Assembly (NCBI RefSeq): GCF_007859715.1
Contig: NZ_SJPG01000001.1
Span: 5,152,001 to 5,216,000, forward strand
Reading direction: 5' to 3'
Length of the DNA: 64,000 bases
DNA from: Rubinisphaera italica
Lineage (GTDB): Bacteria; Planctomycetota; Planctomycetia; Planctomycetales; Planctomycetaceae
The notes under the pieces are model-generated. The model searched no databases. It saw only the letters and a program-made list of their open reading frames with translations, and was not told where the DNA came from. Each line of letters begins with the position of its first letter. Positions within the stretch are counted from its first letter, which is position 1. A program made the position numbers and the translations under genes. This document shows, piece by piece, positions 47,285 through 56,399 of this stretch.

Positions 47285-49101
47285 GGATTGGAAACCTCCT
47301 CAGTTTTCAGTCCAGATCCTTCGCGGAGCGTGTGATATTTTCTGACATTCCTGTCCTGAAAGAGTTCTCTTTTTCCAGTTGGCCAAAACACTTCGATATC
47401 AACTTGCGGAATGGTCTTTTCCAATACAAAGCGGAAACGGGGATCGCTATCACTCAGATAACTGCGACCGTCAATTTTCTGTTGACCATGAGTCAGACTG
47501 TGATCGAGGACTTTCACTTTGGACCCGATGGCATCCGTTCCGCTGGTGGTTCCTTCAAGAGTGAGACCGATCCAGTTTTCTGGCGGTTGACGATTAATGA
47601 GAATTGAAATCGGGCCATCCTGTTCGGAGATCACCAGATCGGCTGCTCCATCATTATTAAGATCTCCCGTTGCAAGCCCGCGACCGGAGTGCGGCACACT
47701 GAACCAGGGTCCCGCCTGGGAAGTCATGTTCTGAAATCGACCTTCCCGATTCTGGAACAGAAACGTCGGTTGCTGATAATCGTATTGGCGATGGCGATAA
47801 ACGAGATGACCGTTCGTGATCACCAGATCGGGCCAGCCATCGCTATTAAAGTCATCAAACGCAATTCCAAAACCGACATACGGACGGCACAAACCCGCCA
47901 GACCATAAGCGGCTGATGAGTGAGCAAACAAGCCTTCACCTTCGTTGATGTAGAGATCGTTATCTTCGAGTTCAAAGTTGGCGACCGTCAGATCAATCAG
48001 ACCATCGCGATTCACATCGGCAGCATCGACACCCATACTTCCTTCGGGTGCCCCGTATTCGTTGCCGGAAACTCCTGATGAGACCGCTCGTTCGATCCAG
48101 GTCCCATCGGCTTGACCGTAGTACATAAAATTTCGCTGAACATCATTGGCGACATACAAATCCAGATGACCATTATTGTCGAAATCGGCTGCCAGAACTC
48201 CGAGACCTTTGCCGTCCTGAATCAGGCCGTATTCTGTGGAAGCATCTTGAAATGTCTCATCGGATTGCTGAATGAGCAGGGTATCGCGAGCACCTTCGAA
48301 GCTACTGGGAACACAAACATCCCTCAGTCCGGTGTCGGGATCAATACAGAATTCCTTGGGATCTGGTTTCCAGTTGAGGTAGCCGGTGACAAACAGATCG
48401 GCTCGACCATCGCGATTGAAATCGGCTATGCAGGCCGCCGTGTTCCAACCGGTCAGGCTCGTGCCAAGTCGTGATGAAACATCGTGAAACGCTTTCCCCT
48501 GCTCGTTTTCAAAAAGTCGAGCTGAACCGAAACAGGTGATGAGAAGATCGGGATAATGATCGCTATTGAGATCGCCAACCGTGATGCCGTGGGAATAATC
48601 CATTGGGAGATCAAGTCCGTATTCCGTTGTCACATCGACGAATTGAAGATTTCCCTCATTGCGATACAGCCGACCGGGTAGCCCTTTAATTTGAAGATCT
48701 TCCATGATTGTCCCTCCCCCAACACAAAACAGATCGAGGTCGCCGTCAAGATCCACATCGAATAATGCCACGCCTCCACCAAGACCTTCAATCATTGTGA
48801 AATGGCCAGCAGAGCGTCCGGAATGGTAGGTGAAATCGACGCCGGATTGAGCCGTGATGTCTTCAAACCAATCGGAATCGGTCGGTTCGGTTGGTAGAAA
48901 CTCGCTCGTCAGAATCAAATTTTGAAACTCGTCATCCAGAGAAGAGACATCGGCGATCTCTGGCTTTGCTGGTTTAGAAGAAATGGATTCCTTACATCCA
49001 CAAAACAGCAGTAGAAGTGCAATTGTCACGTATCGGCACATCAATGGGTTTACATCAAGGGATTCGGAAGAGAGGAGATTACGTTTCATAAATTTCGACA
49101 A
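47281..49101 (-). CDS. CRTAC1/FG-GAP (VCBS) repeat lipoprotein with ASPIC/UnbV tail
   Basis: A 606-residue protein. A lipobox (LLLLFCGC, about residue 36) follows a hydrophobic stretch; an internal Met at residue 21 would give a more typical signal. Repeats of the calcium-binding FG-GAP kind follow: LFDVDLDGDLDLF, VGDLNSDHYPDLLI, IADFNRDGRADLFV, AADFDNNGHLDLYV, AADVNRDGLIDLTV, FDDFNSDGWPDLVI and GDLNNDGAADLVI, making a seven-bladed propeller. The C-terminus (GSKVKVLD, RSYLSDSDPRFRFVLE, IEVFWPTGKRE) is the ASPIC/UnbV domain. Such proteins bind polymers or proteins at the cell surface. Coupled to the next TPR gene. Confidence 0.92.
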   Translation of the reverse strand: MSKFMKRNLLSSESLDVNPLMCRYVTIALLLLFCGCKESISSKPAKPEIADVSSLDDEFQNLILTSEFLPTEPTDSDWFEDITAQSGVDFTYHSGRSAGHFTMIEGLGGGVALFDVDLDGDLDLFCVGGGTIMEDLQIKGLPGRLYRNEGNLQFVDVTTEYGLDLPMDYSHGITVGDLNSDHYPDLLITCFGSARLFENEQGKAFHDVSSRLGTSLTGWNTAACIADFNRDGRADLFVTGYLNWKPDPKEFCIDPDTGLRDVCVPSSFEGARDTLLIQQSDETFQDASTEYGLIQDGKGLGVLAADFDNNGHLDLYVANDVQRNFMYYGQADGTWIERAVSSGVSGNEYGAPEGSMGVDAADVNRDGLIDLTVANFELEDNDLYINEGEGLFAHSSAAYGLAGLCRPYVGFGIAFDDFNSDGWPDLVITNGHLVYRHRQYDYQQPTFLFQNREGRFQNMTSQAGPWFSVPHSGRGLATGDLNNDGAADLVISEQDGPISILINRQPPENWIGLTLEGTTSGTDAIGSKVKVLDHSLTHGQQKIDGRSYLSDSDPRFRFVLEKTIPQVDIEVFWPTGKRELFQDRNVRKYHTLREGSGLKTEEVSNP

Positions 49102-49320
49102 TATACGTAGTTCACGAAGGTGTCAAATTCGAGCCGCAGGCTGCGGTTTGCGAAAGCATCAATTCCTGCGTATGATCGTTTGTACTCTGAGTGAAGGTAC
49201 GAATTTCTTTCAGCAAATGCGTGTGTAAATTTCTTGTTTAGCCAGAGGGTTCATTTATTAATAATGACTGTGCTAAAAAATGAGCACCGTTACGAATAGA
49301 TCATCCAGAAGGAACGAACG

Positions 49321-50988
49321 ATGTCAGTTTCCCGAACTACTCAGCCTGATTCTTCAGCCAGTCATGAACCGGTCGGAATGCCGATGGGAATGCTGCTGGA
49401 ATTAATGGTAAATGATGCTGAGGTCATTTCTGAATTGAAGCAATTCGAAGAAGGGGAGCCGCGCGATCAATTCGTGCTACGAGCCTTGAAAGTCGGCGTG
49501 CTGGCCTTAAAACAAGCACGAGGAGAATTGGATGCCGAGACAATTCGGCATGAAGGCAAGCAATTGATGACCACCCTTCAGGGACGGCTCGAAACGCATG
49601 CTCAACTCCTGCAGAACACGGTCGATGCTCAGCTGAAACAGTATTTCGATCCGGAATCGGGTCGCCTGCACGAGCGGCTGCAACGCTTGCTCAGACAGGA
49701 TGGCGAGCTCGAACAGGTGCTGCAGAAACATATCGGCGAGCAGGATTCGGAACTCGTGCGGACGCTTTCTGCTCATCTCGGTAAGGAGAGTCCACTGCTG
49801 CGACATCTCGATCCCGATGATTCCAAAGGGCTACTCAGCCTGCTGCGGCAAACGGTCGATGAAGAACTCAATCAGCAACGTGAGCGGATTCTGCTTGAGT
49901 TTTCGCTCGATCATAAAGACGGGGCGTTAACGCGATTCATTCGGGAACTGACGGAACGTCAGGGAGAACTTTCGGGCGATCTGACGAAGAAAATCGATCT
50001 GGCAGTCGAGCAGTTCTCACTCGATAATGACGACTCGGCTTTGAGTCGACTCGTTCAGAATATGAAGCAGGCACAAAAGACAATCAGTGCAGAATTTTCG
50101 TTGGATGAAGATAAGTCGGCTCTTTCTCGACTGAAGCGAATTTTGGAATCGACGCAGAATTCGATTAACTCTCAGCTGACGCTCGATGATGAAAACTCGT
50201 CTCTGGCCCGGTTGCGGAAAGAACTGACAGACATTCTGCAGGAGCAGCACAAAACAAGTCGGGAGTTTCAGCTGGAAGTCACTTCGACACTCAATGCGAT
50301 GCAGGTTCGCAAAGAGGAAGCCGCCCGAGGGACGCAGCATGGAATTGAGTTTGAAGAGTCCCTGCTCTCGTTTCTCGAATACGAAACCAAGAAAACGGAC
50401 GACATCATCACAGCAACCGGAAGTACAACGGGCCGCATTAAGAATTGCAAAGTGGGCGATGTGACCATCGAAATGGGGCCGGAGTCAGCCGCTCCCGGAG
50501 CAATGATTGTGATCGAAGCCAAAGACAAACTGAAATATCAGATCGCTCAGGCCCGCGAAGAAATTGCGACCGCACGCGATAACCGCGGCGCTCAGGTCGG
50601 GCTGTTCGTGTTTGCCCGCAACAACGCCCCGGCTCAACTTGAATCGCTCACCCGAATTGGCAACGATGTTTTCACTGTCTGGGATCCGGAAGATTCCGAT
50701 ACCGATCTCTTCCTGAGAACCGCCATTACTCTAGCCCGGGCACTCTCCGTGCGAGCCAAACAACATCAGGAATCCCACACGGCTGACTTCCATGAAATCG
50801 ACCGAGCGATCCTCGAAATCGAAAAACAGGTCGCCACCATGGACGACATGGAAACCTGGGTCCGCACCATCTCCAACAACAGCGACAAAATCCTGAAAAA
50901 AATCGGCACCATGCGAAAGTCTCTGCTCAATCAAAGCGAAGTGCTCAAAGAACGCACAGAGTCTTTGAAGGTGATTGCCCAGAATTGA
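49321..50988 (+). CDS. Coiled-coil repeat protein with nuclease-like C-terminal domain
   Basis: A 555-residue cytoplasmic protein. An N-terminal part (30-75) is followed by coiled coils and repeats of the form F-S-L-D-x-D-x-S-A-L-S-R-L at residues 194, 232, 259 and 286 (38, 27 and 27 residues apart), with related units near 108 and 163. The C-terminal domain (about 340-480) has a core like PD-(D/E)xK nucleases: GIEFEESLLSFLE, KVGDVTIEM, then VIEAKD (E399, K401) and GLFVFARNN. A final coiled coil ends the chain. It is probably DNA-related, distantly like RmuC or DUF2130, but function is unknown. AAGGAA lies 8 bases before the ATG. The gene stands alone. Confidence 0.75.
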   Translation: MSVSRTTQPDSSASHEPVGMPMGMLLELMVNDAEVISELKQFEEGEPRDQFVLRALKVGVLALKQARGELDAETIRHEGKQLMTTLQGRLETHAQLLQNTVDAQLKQYFDPESGRLHERLQRLLRQDGELEQVLQKHIGEQDSELVRTLSAHLGKESPLLRHLDPDDSKGLLSLLRQTVDEELNQQRERILLEFSLDHKDGALTRFIRELTERQGELSGDLTKKIDLAVEQFSLDNDDSALSRLVQNMKQAQKTISAEFSLDEDKSALSRLKRILESTQNSINSQLTLDDENSSLARLRKELTDILQEQHKTSREFQLEVTSTLNAMQVRKEEAARGTQHGIEFEESLLSFLEYETKKTDDIITATGSTTGRIKNCKVGDVTIEMGPESAAPGAMIVIEAKDKLKYQIAQAREEIATARDNRGAQVGLFVFARNNAPAQLESLTRIGNDVFTVWDPEDSDTDLFLRTAITLARALSVRAKQHQESHTADFHEIDRAILEIEKQVATMDDMETWVRTISNNSDKILKKIGTMRKSLLNQSEVLKERTESLKVIAQN

Positions 50989-51034
50989 TGTTGAACAGAA
51001 AAATAGGGTACGCTCTGCGTATCTTCCAAGGATA

Positions 51035-51392
51035 ATGATGGTCTTTATTCGTCGTATTATAAACGTGCGTATACTTCTGGCGGGACTTTTTTCTTCACCG
51101 CAAAAACGGAACAAAACGCTACCATTTTTGATAACGATTCAGCTGTCAAATTTCTCAGCAAAGTATTCCGTGAAGCAAAACGGTTATGGCCCACTGAAAT
51201 CAATGCCATTGTGATATTGCCCGATCACCTCCACACAATTTTTGACCTTGCCTGACGAAGACGCTGACTTTTCAATTCGCTGGGCTTGGTTGAAAAAAGA
51301 ATTCACCAAACAATATTTAAAGAATGGTGGCTTGGAACAACCGGTTTCCGAATCAATAATCCGGTATCAGCGAAGAGGAGTTTGGCCGGGTG
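51035..51392 (+). pseudogene. REP-associated tyrosine transposase (RAYT) relic
   Basis: The frames together read YKRAYTSGGTFFFTAKTEQ, INAIVILPDHLHTIFDL and then, after a +1 shift near 51248, LPDEDADFSIRWAWLKKEF and YQRRGVWPG. These are hallmarks of IS200-like RAYTs (the HUH site is HLH, at about 51222-51230). A further shift near the start loses the ATG frame, and the 3' third with the catalytic tyrosine is missing. The gene is thus inactive. It is flanked by an R6 hairpin before it and a GCATGG hairpin after it. Confidence 0.88.
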
Positions 51393-51418
51393 CCATGCTC
51401 AAGCTTGGGTGAGCATGG
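51393..51418. repeat. RAYT-end hairpin (GCATGG family)
   Basis: CCATGCTCA (51393-51401) and TGAGCATGG (51410-51418) with an 8-base loop. A related imperfect hairpin with CATGCTT and AAGCATG is at 59736-59768. Confidence 0.75.
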
Positions 51419-51463
51419 AATGTGCGGATGAATTCAACACAACGGAATGACCCATCCGACATC

Positions 51464-54400
51464 TCAATTACTCAACTTATGCTTCTTGAGCTTACTGTAA
51501 AACGTACTTCGCGGCATGCCCAGTAGCCGGGCGGCTTCGGCTTTGTTGCCGTCGCTGGTTTTGAGGGCATTGGCCAGTTGTTCGTATTCCTGTTGACGGG
51601 AGAGTTTCCGTTTCGACGTTGGGCTGACGGTTGCCGGCTTGGTAGTCGTAGGTGTGATGAGTTTTGGTGTCGAACGACTCGCGGCTTCGTAAATGGAAAG
51701 CGGCTTGTCGGAGACGGCTTCACGTACTTCCAGGGGCAAATTTTCCAGGAGCAGGCAATCGGTTTCAGCCAGCACGACAGCGCGTTGGATTGCATTGTGC
51801 AGTTCGCGGATGTTGCCCGGCCAGTCGTAATTGAGTAAGGCGCGGAATGCGAGATCATCGATATCCCGCATCTTTTTATTCGCTTTGTCTGCCGCTTCCT
51901 TCAGGAACTCCAGGCTCAGTTCGAACAGATCTTCTTTCCGTTCCCGAAGTGGGGGCAGGATGAGCGTGATGACGTTCAATCGATAGTAGAGGTCCTGTCG
52001 GAACAATCCGTTTTTGATTCGTTCTTCGAGATTCTGATGGGTGGCTGCGATCAGGCGGACATCGACGGAGATTGATTCCCGGCTTCCGACCGGCTCGAAT
52101 TTTCGTTCCTGCAGTACTCGCAGCAGTTTGACCTGCACATCAGCAGGAAGATCCCCGATTTCATCGAGAAAAAGTGTGCCCTTGTCGGCCAGCTGGAAAC
52201 GGCCGACGGTATCTTTGTAAGCACCCGTGAAGGCTCCCTTCACATGACCAAACAATTCACTTTCCAGCAGAGAAGGAGAGAGAGCGGCACAGTTGACGCT
52301 GACCATTTCCTGAGCCTTGCGGCTGCTGTTGGCGTGAATGGCCTGGGCGAGCAGTTCTTTTCCGGTTCCGCTTTCCCCGCGAATCATGACGGACGAATCA
52401 CTTTCGGCCACCTTACGAGCCGAGTCGAGCACGCGAATCATTTCGGGACTAGAACCGCGCATTTTCCCTCGTTGGAAGGATTTCTCTTCCTGCTTCGGTG
52501 TCGATTCCACAGGCTCTTCCTGAACATTGCTGGCCAGTTGTTGCTTCAGGATCGCAATCTGACGTTCCTGAGATTCGACCTTGCGAACTTTCTCCTGCAG
52601 CATGTTATCGAGCCGGGAGACGTTTTGTTGAACTCGTACACATTGCAGGGCAACGCCAGTCATCTGACCAATCGCGGAAACGAATGTTGTATCTTCAGCC
52701 GTATAGGGTGAAGAGGACGCTTTCGGGCCCAGTACAACCAGACCCGTTAAACGACCATCGACTTCGAAACCATGAATCAGTTGAGAATTCAATTCCCGAT
52801 GGAGTTGCTGAAGCTTTGGCATTTCCGAACGGGAGCTACCGCCAACTCGCTGGCAAGAACCTTCCTTTTCCAGTATGAGATCGGCATCTTCGTCGAGAGA
52901 AATGCGTGAAGGTAACTGCGGCCCATTCACCGCCGAGATCAAATTGAATTCGTGCGTCTTACCTTCCCGTAGATATAACGCATTGAAGCGGACCTGCAGC
53001 ACTTCCCGGCTCGATCGCAGCATGTGCTCGGCTAGTGATCGTACATCTGCAACTTTGGTGACAACGGTATTCATCTGCTGCATTGCCCGGTCGAGACGAT
53101 ATTTTTCGCGGAAGAATCGACGATCCAGAGCTTCCTGAACACGATCTCTCAACCAGCCTAATGCGAGGATGCCCAGAGTCAAAATGATGGTCAACGGAAA
53201 GACCTGCTCGGGAACGGAGATCCCCCGGTAGACGGTCAATACGCTTCCCATGGCGATCAACAGGCTGTAACAGACCGTGAGCAGTTGACTCAGGATCAAA
53301 TAAAGCACACGCCGACTGAGAATTTGATCAATGAGCATCAGCCGATATCGCAAGATTCCAATCGCATAAGCGGTCAGAAACAGCAGGCTGACGATGACCA
53401 TCGGAATTCGACCGCGACCGAGTGACATACCGACGCGGTCGGCATAGGCCAGATACACCGTATAAATGACCAGAGGCAGAGCCAGGCAGGCAGCTCCAAG
53501 AATCCATTGCATCTGTTTTTGCTCGGCTGGCTGCTGACAGGCGCGATAATTTGTGAACATTACGCACATGCTTAAGCCATAATAGACGGCAGCGATTGGA
53601 ATGTAGGTATCGATCGCAAACCGCAGCCAGGTAATAATTGTCTGAGTGCCCGGTGTCGCTGAACTCGGGTCAAAGGCAAAGTAAGCAACTCCCAGTAATG
53701 AAACTGTGGTGATCAACATAAGTGCTGGAGCGGCATAAAGAGCAGTGAGTATAGAAATGGTGTATTTTTCGAGATATCGATTCCGGAACGGATAATTCAG
53801 AAAGAAATGCAGGGTGACCACGGGAATGAGAATGGCACTGACAACAAACGGGAATGTCAGCAGCGGACTCGAAGCAATGAGCCACCAGTGATATCCTCCG
53901 ACGAAAGCGGGCAGTGTCAAAAAGCAGAGCAGAAAAAACATGCGGCCTGCATGATCGCTCGGGCGGGTATAAAAGGAGAGAGCCGCTAAAGCGAAAACGC
54001 TGAACTCGAGCAGACACCAGATAATCGAAAGAACGACTTCGAGTGTCGGCAAGGCTCGCAGCATGAGATAGCTTTCGAACACCTGTTGTGTCTTACTGTC
54101 CAGAAACTGGACTCGCACATACTTTGCTTCCTGAATTTGGCTGACGTAACTATTCGAGGAACCGGACGTATTTTCTGGAGACAGTGAAGAAGCTTGCCTT
54201 GAAGCATAAACGATAACAGGAGGCAACAATCGATAGCGAATATCCTTCGGATTAACATCTTCAAGTCGACTACCGTACTCTCCCTCTTGGCTGAGTGAAC
54301 GACTTAAGCTGGCCGTCGCTCGCGAGAAGGACGCAAAGGAGTGTATTGGAAACCCATTGATCTCAAGAATGCGATCACCATCAGAAGGAGCATTGCCAAA

Positions 54401-54616
54401 ATAGGCTGGGAGACCATTTCGGACACCATCCGAAGCGGGCAGAAACTGCCGAATTTCAATTCCCTTGCCTGATTCGGTTTCACTGTTCACCAGACAACGA
54501 ATTCCCAAATCCCCACTCGTAGCAACAAAAAACAGTACAGCAGCACAATATAAAGCCAGAAACAGTGTCGCTACTCCGGCAATCCAGCGATAGTAAATGG
54601 GCTCAGGTTTCGACAT
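51464..54616 (-). CDS. Membrane sigma-54 activator with PDZ-like, GAF and Fis-type domains
   Basis: A 1050-residue protein. One helix (8-32) precedes a PDZ-like outside domain (about 38-110, with GDRILEINGFPIHSF). Then about nine helices (190-490), a GAF-like domain (about 515-660), and a coiled coil (668-697). The AAA+ sigma-54 activator domain has Walker A GESGTGKE (747-754), GAFTGA (794-799) for contacting sigma-54, and Walker B GTLFLDEIGD (813-822). The Fis-type helix-turn-helix (1023-1047) binds DNA. It likely senses something outside the cell or in the membrane and activates sigma-54 promoters. No receiver domain is present, so control is not by phosphorelay. Upstream DNA has twin palindromes (54691, 54751) that may be its own sites. 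Confidence 0.93.
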   Translation of the reverse strand: MSKPEPIYYRWIAGVATLFLALYCAAVLFFVATSGDLGIRCLVNSETESGKGIEIRQFLPASDGVRNGLPAYFGNAPSDGDRILEINGFPIHSFASFSRATASLSRSLSQEGEYGSRLEDVNPKDIRYRLLPPVIVYASRQASSLSPENTSGSSNSYVSQIQEAKYVRVQFLDSKTQQVFESYLMLRALPTLEVVLSIIWCLLEFSVFALAALSFYTRPSDHAGRMFFLLCFLTLPAFVGGYHWWLIASSPLLTFPFVVSAILIPVVTLHFFLNYPFRNRYLEKYTISILTALYAAPALMLITTVSLLGVAYFAFDPSSATPGTQTIITWLRFAIDTYIPIAAVYYGLSMCVMFTNYRACQQPAEQKQMQWILGAACLALPLVIYTVYLAYADRVGMSLGRGRIPMVIVSLLFLTAYAIGILRYRLMLIDQILSRRVLYLILSQLLTVCYSLLIAMGSVLTVYRGISVPEQVFPLTIILTLGILALGWLRDRVQEALDRRFFREKYRLDRAMQQMNTVVTKVADVRSLAEHMLRSSREVLQVRFNALYLREGKTHEFNLISAVNGPQLPSRISLDEDADLILEKEGSCQRVGGSSRSEMPKLQQLHRELNSQLIHGFEVDGRLTGLVVLGPKASSSPYTAEDTTFVSAIGQMTGVALQCVRVQQNVSRLDNMLQEKVRKVESQERQIAILKQQLASNVQEEPVESTPKQEEKSFQRGKMRGSSPEMIRVLDSARKVAESDSSVMIRGESGTGKELLAQAIHANSSRKAQEMVSVNCAALSPSLLESELFGHVKGAFTGAYKDTVGRFQLADKGTLFLDEIGDLPADVQVKLLRVLQERKFEPVGSRESISVDVRLIAATHQNLEERIKNGLFRQDLYYRLNVITLILPPLRERKEDLFELSLEFLKEAADKANKKMRDIDDLAFRALLNYDWPGNIRELHNAIQRAVVLAETDCLLLENLPLEVREAVSDKPLSIYEAASRSTPKLITPTTTKPATVSPTSKRKLSRQQEYEQLANALKTSDGNKAEAARLLGMPRSTFYSKLKKHKLSN

Positions 54617-54690
54617 CTCAATTTCACATCAAGGGAATGAGCATAAACAATGATAAAGAGGCAATGGGCTCTTATTCATCATGCCAAGAA

Positions 54691-54762
54691 TTCGGCGCCG
54701 AAGCAAGAATCCGATAAGACATTGCCCAAATAAATCGGCGCTTGCCGAGTTTCGGCGCCGAA
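54691..54762. promoter_or_regulatory. Twin palindromes upstream of the sigma-54 activator gene
   Basis: TTCGGCGCCGAA occurs exactly at 54691-54702 and 54751-54762, 60 bases apart, with a half site (TCGGCGC) at 54735-54741. The first is 75 bases upstream of the activator's start. Each is followed by a GCAAG. Two identical 12-base palindromes at this spacing look like binding sites for a dimeric regulator, possibly the activator itself. Confidence 0.6.
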
Positions 54763-54909
54763 AAGCAAGGCGATGTTTGTTTTATGGTCCGAATAATCCA
54801 GCAAATTTCAGACGCGTTTACACTGTTTACGGCAGATACGAGTTGAATTTCCCCCAATACTATAATTAGTTGCAAGAAAAGCTCGTTTTCGAATCATTCC
54901 TTAGCCGGT

Positions 54910-54925
54910 TGGCATACGAAGTGCA
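54910..54925 (+). promoter_or_regulatory. Possible sigma-54 promoter
   Basis: TGGCATACGAAGTGCA has GG (54911-54912) and GC (54923-54924) with 10 bases between them, as in -24/-12 promoters. Upstream are the twin palindromes at about -150 to -220, where an enhancer would lie. The distance to moaA is over 350 bases, so the transcript is unknown. Confidence 0.35.
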
Positions 54926-55283
54926 TACATTGTTTGCATGACCAAATCTAATGGTCTTAAGAATCCAGCCAAAACCCTTGAACGAGCCGTGTTCTGTAGC
55001 AATTGGTCCCCTGAATCGCAGCCTGACCCACTCTGCAATCAGTTTTATTCTGTTACAGCACGAAAATGGAGTTGCTCGTCGAGGGTTTTTCTATGCGCTA
55101 ATTTAATGGAGGTCATCTTTTCTGCCATCTCCATTGGTCATTTATAGTTGGAATTGCTTTGAGATTCCATTTTTCAGTGTCTTGATTAACTGATCCCTGC
55201 GCGTGATGATTGTGATATTTTCTCGTTGGAATGATCTGCGGGTATGCCGCGACAGTCGATGAAGCAGGAATGACGCATACGGT

Positions 55284-56285
55284 ATGAACCTTTCTACACT
55301 ACAGGATGCTTTCGGACGAACGCACACGAATCTGCGCGTCAGCGTGACAGATCGTTGTAATTTGCGTTGTTTCTATTGTATGCCTGCGGAGAATGTTCAA
55401 TTTCTCCCCCGACCCGAATTACTGACATTCGAGGAAATCAGTCGCTTTGTCGAATTGATGGTTCGACGGTGTGGCATCAATAAAGTTCGGCTGACCGGCG
55501 GTGAGCCCCTGGTTCGACAATCGATTCACGAGCTGGTTCAACAGCTAGTCAACATTCCCGGCTTGAATGATCTGGCACTGACTACGAATGGAATTCTGCT
55601 GCCGGATCAGGCCATCAATCTTTACAATGCAGGTCTGCGACGACTCAATATCAGTCTCGATACCCTCGATCGTGAGCGGTTCCAAGAGATGACCCGCCGC
55701 GATTCTCTCGATAAGGTACTCGCTGGAATTCAGGTGGCTCGGGAAATGGGGTTTGGACCGCTCAAACTGAATGCGGTTGCCATGCGTGGAATTTCAGAAG
55801 CCGATCTAGTTCCGCTGGCAGAACTCTCCCGCGAAACGGGGATCGAGGTTCGCTTTATTGAGTATATGCCACTTGATGCGGAACGTTTGTGGGAGCGTGA
55901 AAAAGTTCTGTATATGGATAAGATGATTGAAATCCTTTCCCGCGAAATTGCTCCTTTGCTACCGGTCGATATCGATCAGTCTTCGAAGCCAGCGGTCAGT
56001 TACGAATTTGCTGATGGCCGGGGCAGGATTGGATTTATTTCCTCAGTGACGCATCCTTTCTGCAGCCGCTGCAATCGTTTCCGGCTGACAGCTGACGGAA
56101 AGATTCGCAATTGCCTGTTCAGCCTGGAAGAGACAGATATCCGGGGATTGCTACGATCAGGAGTTTCTGAAGAGGAAGTGATTGCAGCCGTTTCCGGAAG
56201 CATCGCAGATAAGAAAGAAGGACATGAAATCAACACTGCTCGCTTCCTGCAACCGAAGCGGCCTATGTATTCGATCGGTGGATAG
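55284..56285 (+). CDS. moaA: GTP 3',8-cyclase (radical SAM), molybdenum cofactor step 1
   Basis: A 333-residue MoaA. The radical SAM cluster site is CNLRCFYC (CxxxCxxC). Then GGEPLVRQ and NAVAMRG, typical of MoaA. The C-terminal second cluster has CSRCNRFRLTADGKIRNCLF. The last residues are Gly-Gly, essential in this enzyme. It converts GTP to a cyclised purine intermediate with MoaC. It begins with an ATG preceded by AGGAA at a long distance (about 14 bases). MobA (17548) acts at the end of the same pathway. The moaC gene is not adjacent. Confidence 0.95.
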   Translation: MNLSTLQDAFGRTHTNLRVSVTDRCNLRCFYCMPAENVQFLPRPELLTFEEISRFVELMVRRCGINKVRLTGGEPLVRQSIHELVQQLVNIPGLNDLALTTNGILLPDQAINLYNAGLRRLNISLDTLDRERFQEMTRRDSLDKVLAGIQVAREMGFGPLKLNAVAMRGISEADLVPLAELSRETGIEVRFIEYMPLDAERLWEREKVLYMDKMIEILSREIAPLLPVDIDQSSKPAVSYEFADGRGRIGFISSVTHPFCSRCNRFRLTADGKIRNCLFSLEETDIRGLLRSGVSEEEVIAAVSGSIADKKEGHEINTARFLQPKRPMYSIGG

Positions 56286-56399
56286 AGCATTTCTAAATGC
56301 AATATGCCTTCGGATGTGCGATTACTTCCTTGAAATGTTGCATTTGTTCGGGCAGAACGTACAAAATTGATTTTGTTATTATCAAAAAAGCCAGCGTTC

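Larger units (their letters stand above)
50989..51463. other. Spacer with RAYT relic and repeats
   Basis: The spacer between the coiled-coil gene and the sigma-54 activator contains an R6 hairpin (51007-51023), the transposase relic and a GCATGG hairpin (51393-51418). No intact gene was seen. Confidence 0.7.
54617..55283. other. 667-base spacer with twin palindromes and possible sigma-54 promoter
   Basis: It holds the twin palindromes (54691, 54751), a sigma-54-type match (54910-54925) and a hairpin (AATGGAG with CTCCATT, about 55106-55135). A 69-residue frame at 54938 lacks a recognisable domain and ribosome site, so it is not called a gene. A weak start region for moaA follows. Confidence 0.6.

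Noticed and set aside
55106..55135. Hairpin before moaA as a molybdenum cofactor riboswitch
   Set aside because: Only one simple stem is visible; the multi-stem conserved core of the Moco RNA motif is not seen.
54938..55147. 69-codon plus frame after the possible sigma-54 promoter
   Set aside because: No domain and no ribosome site; composition is not gene-like.
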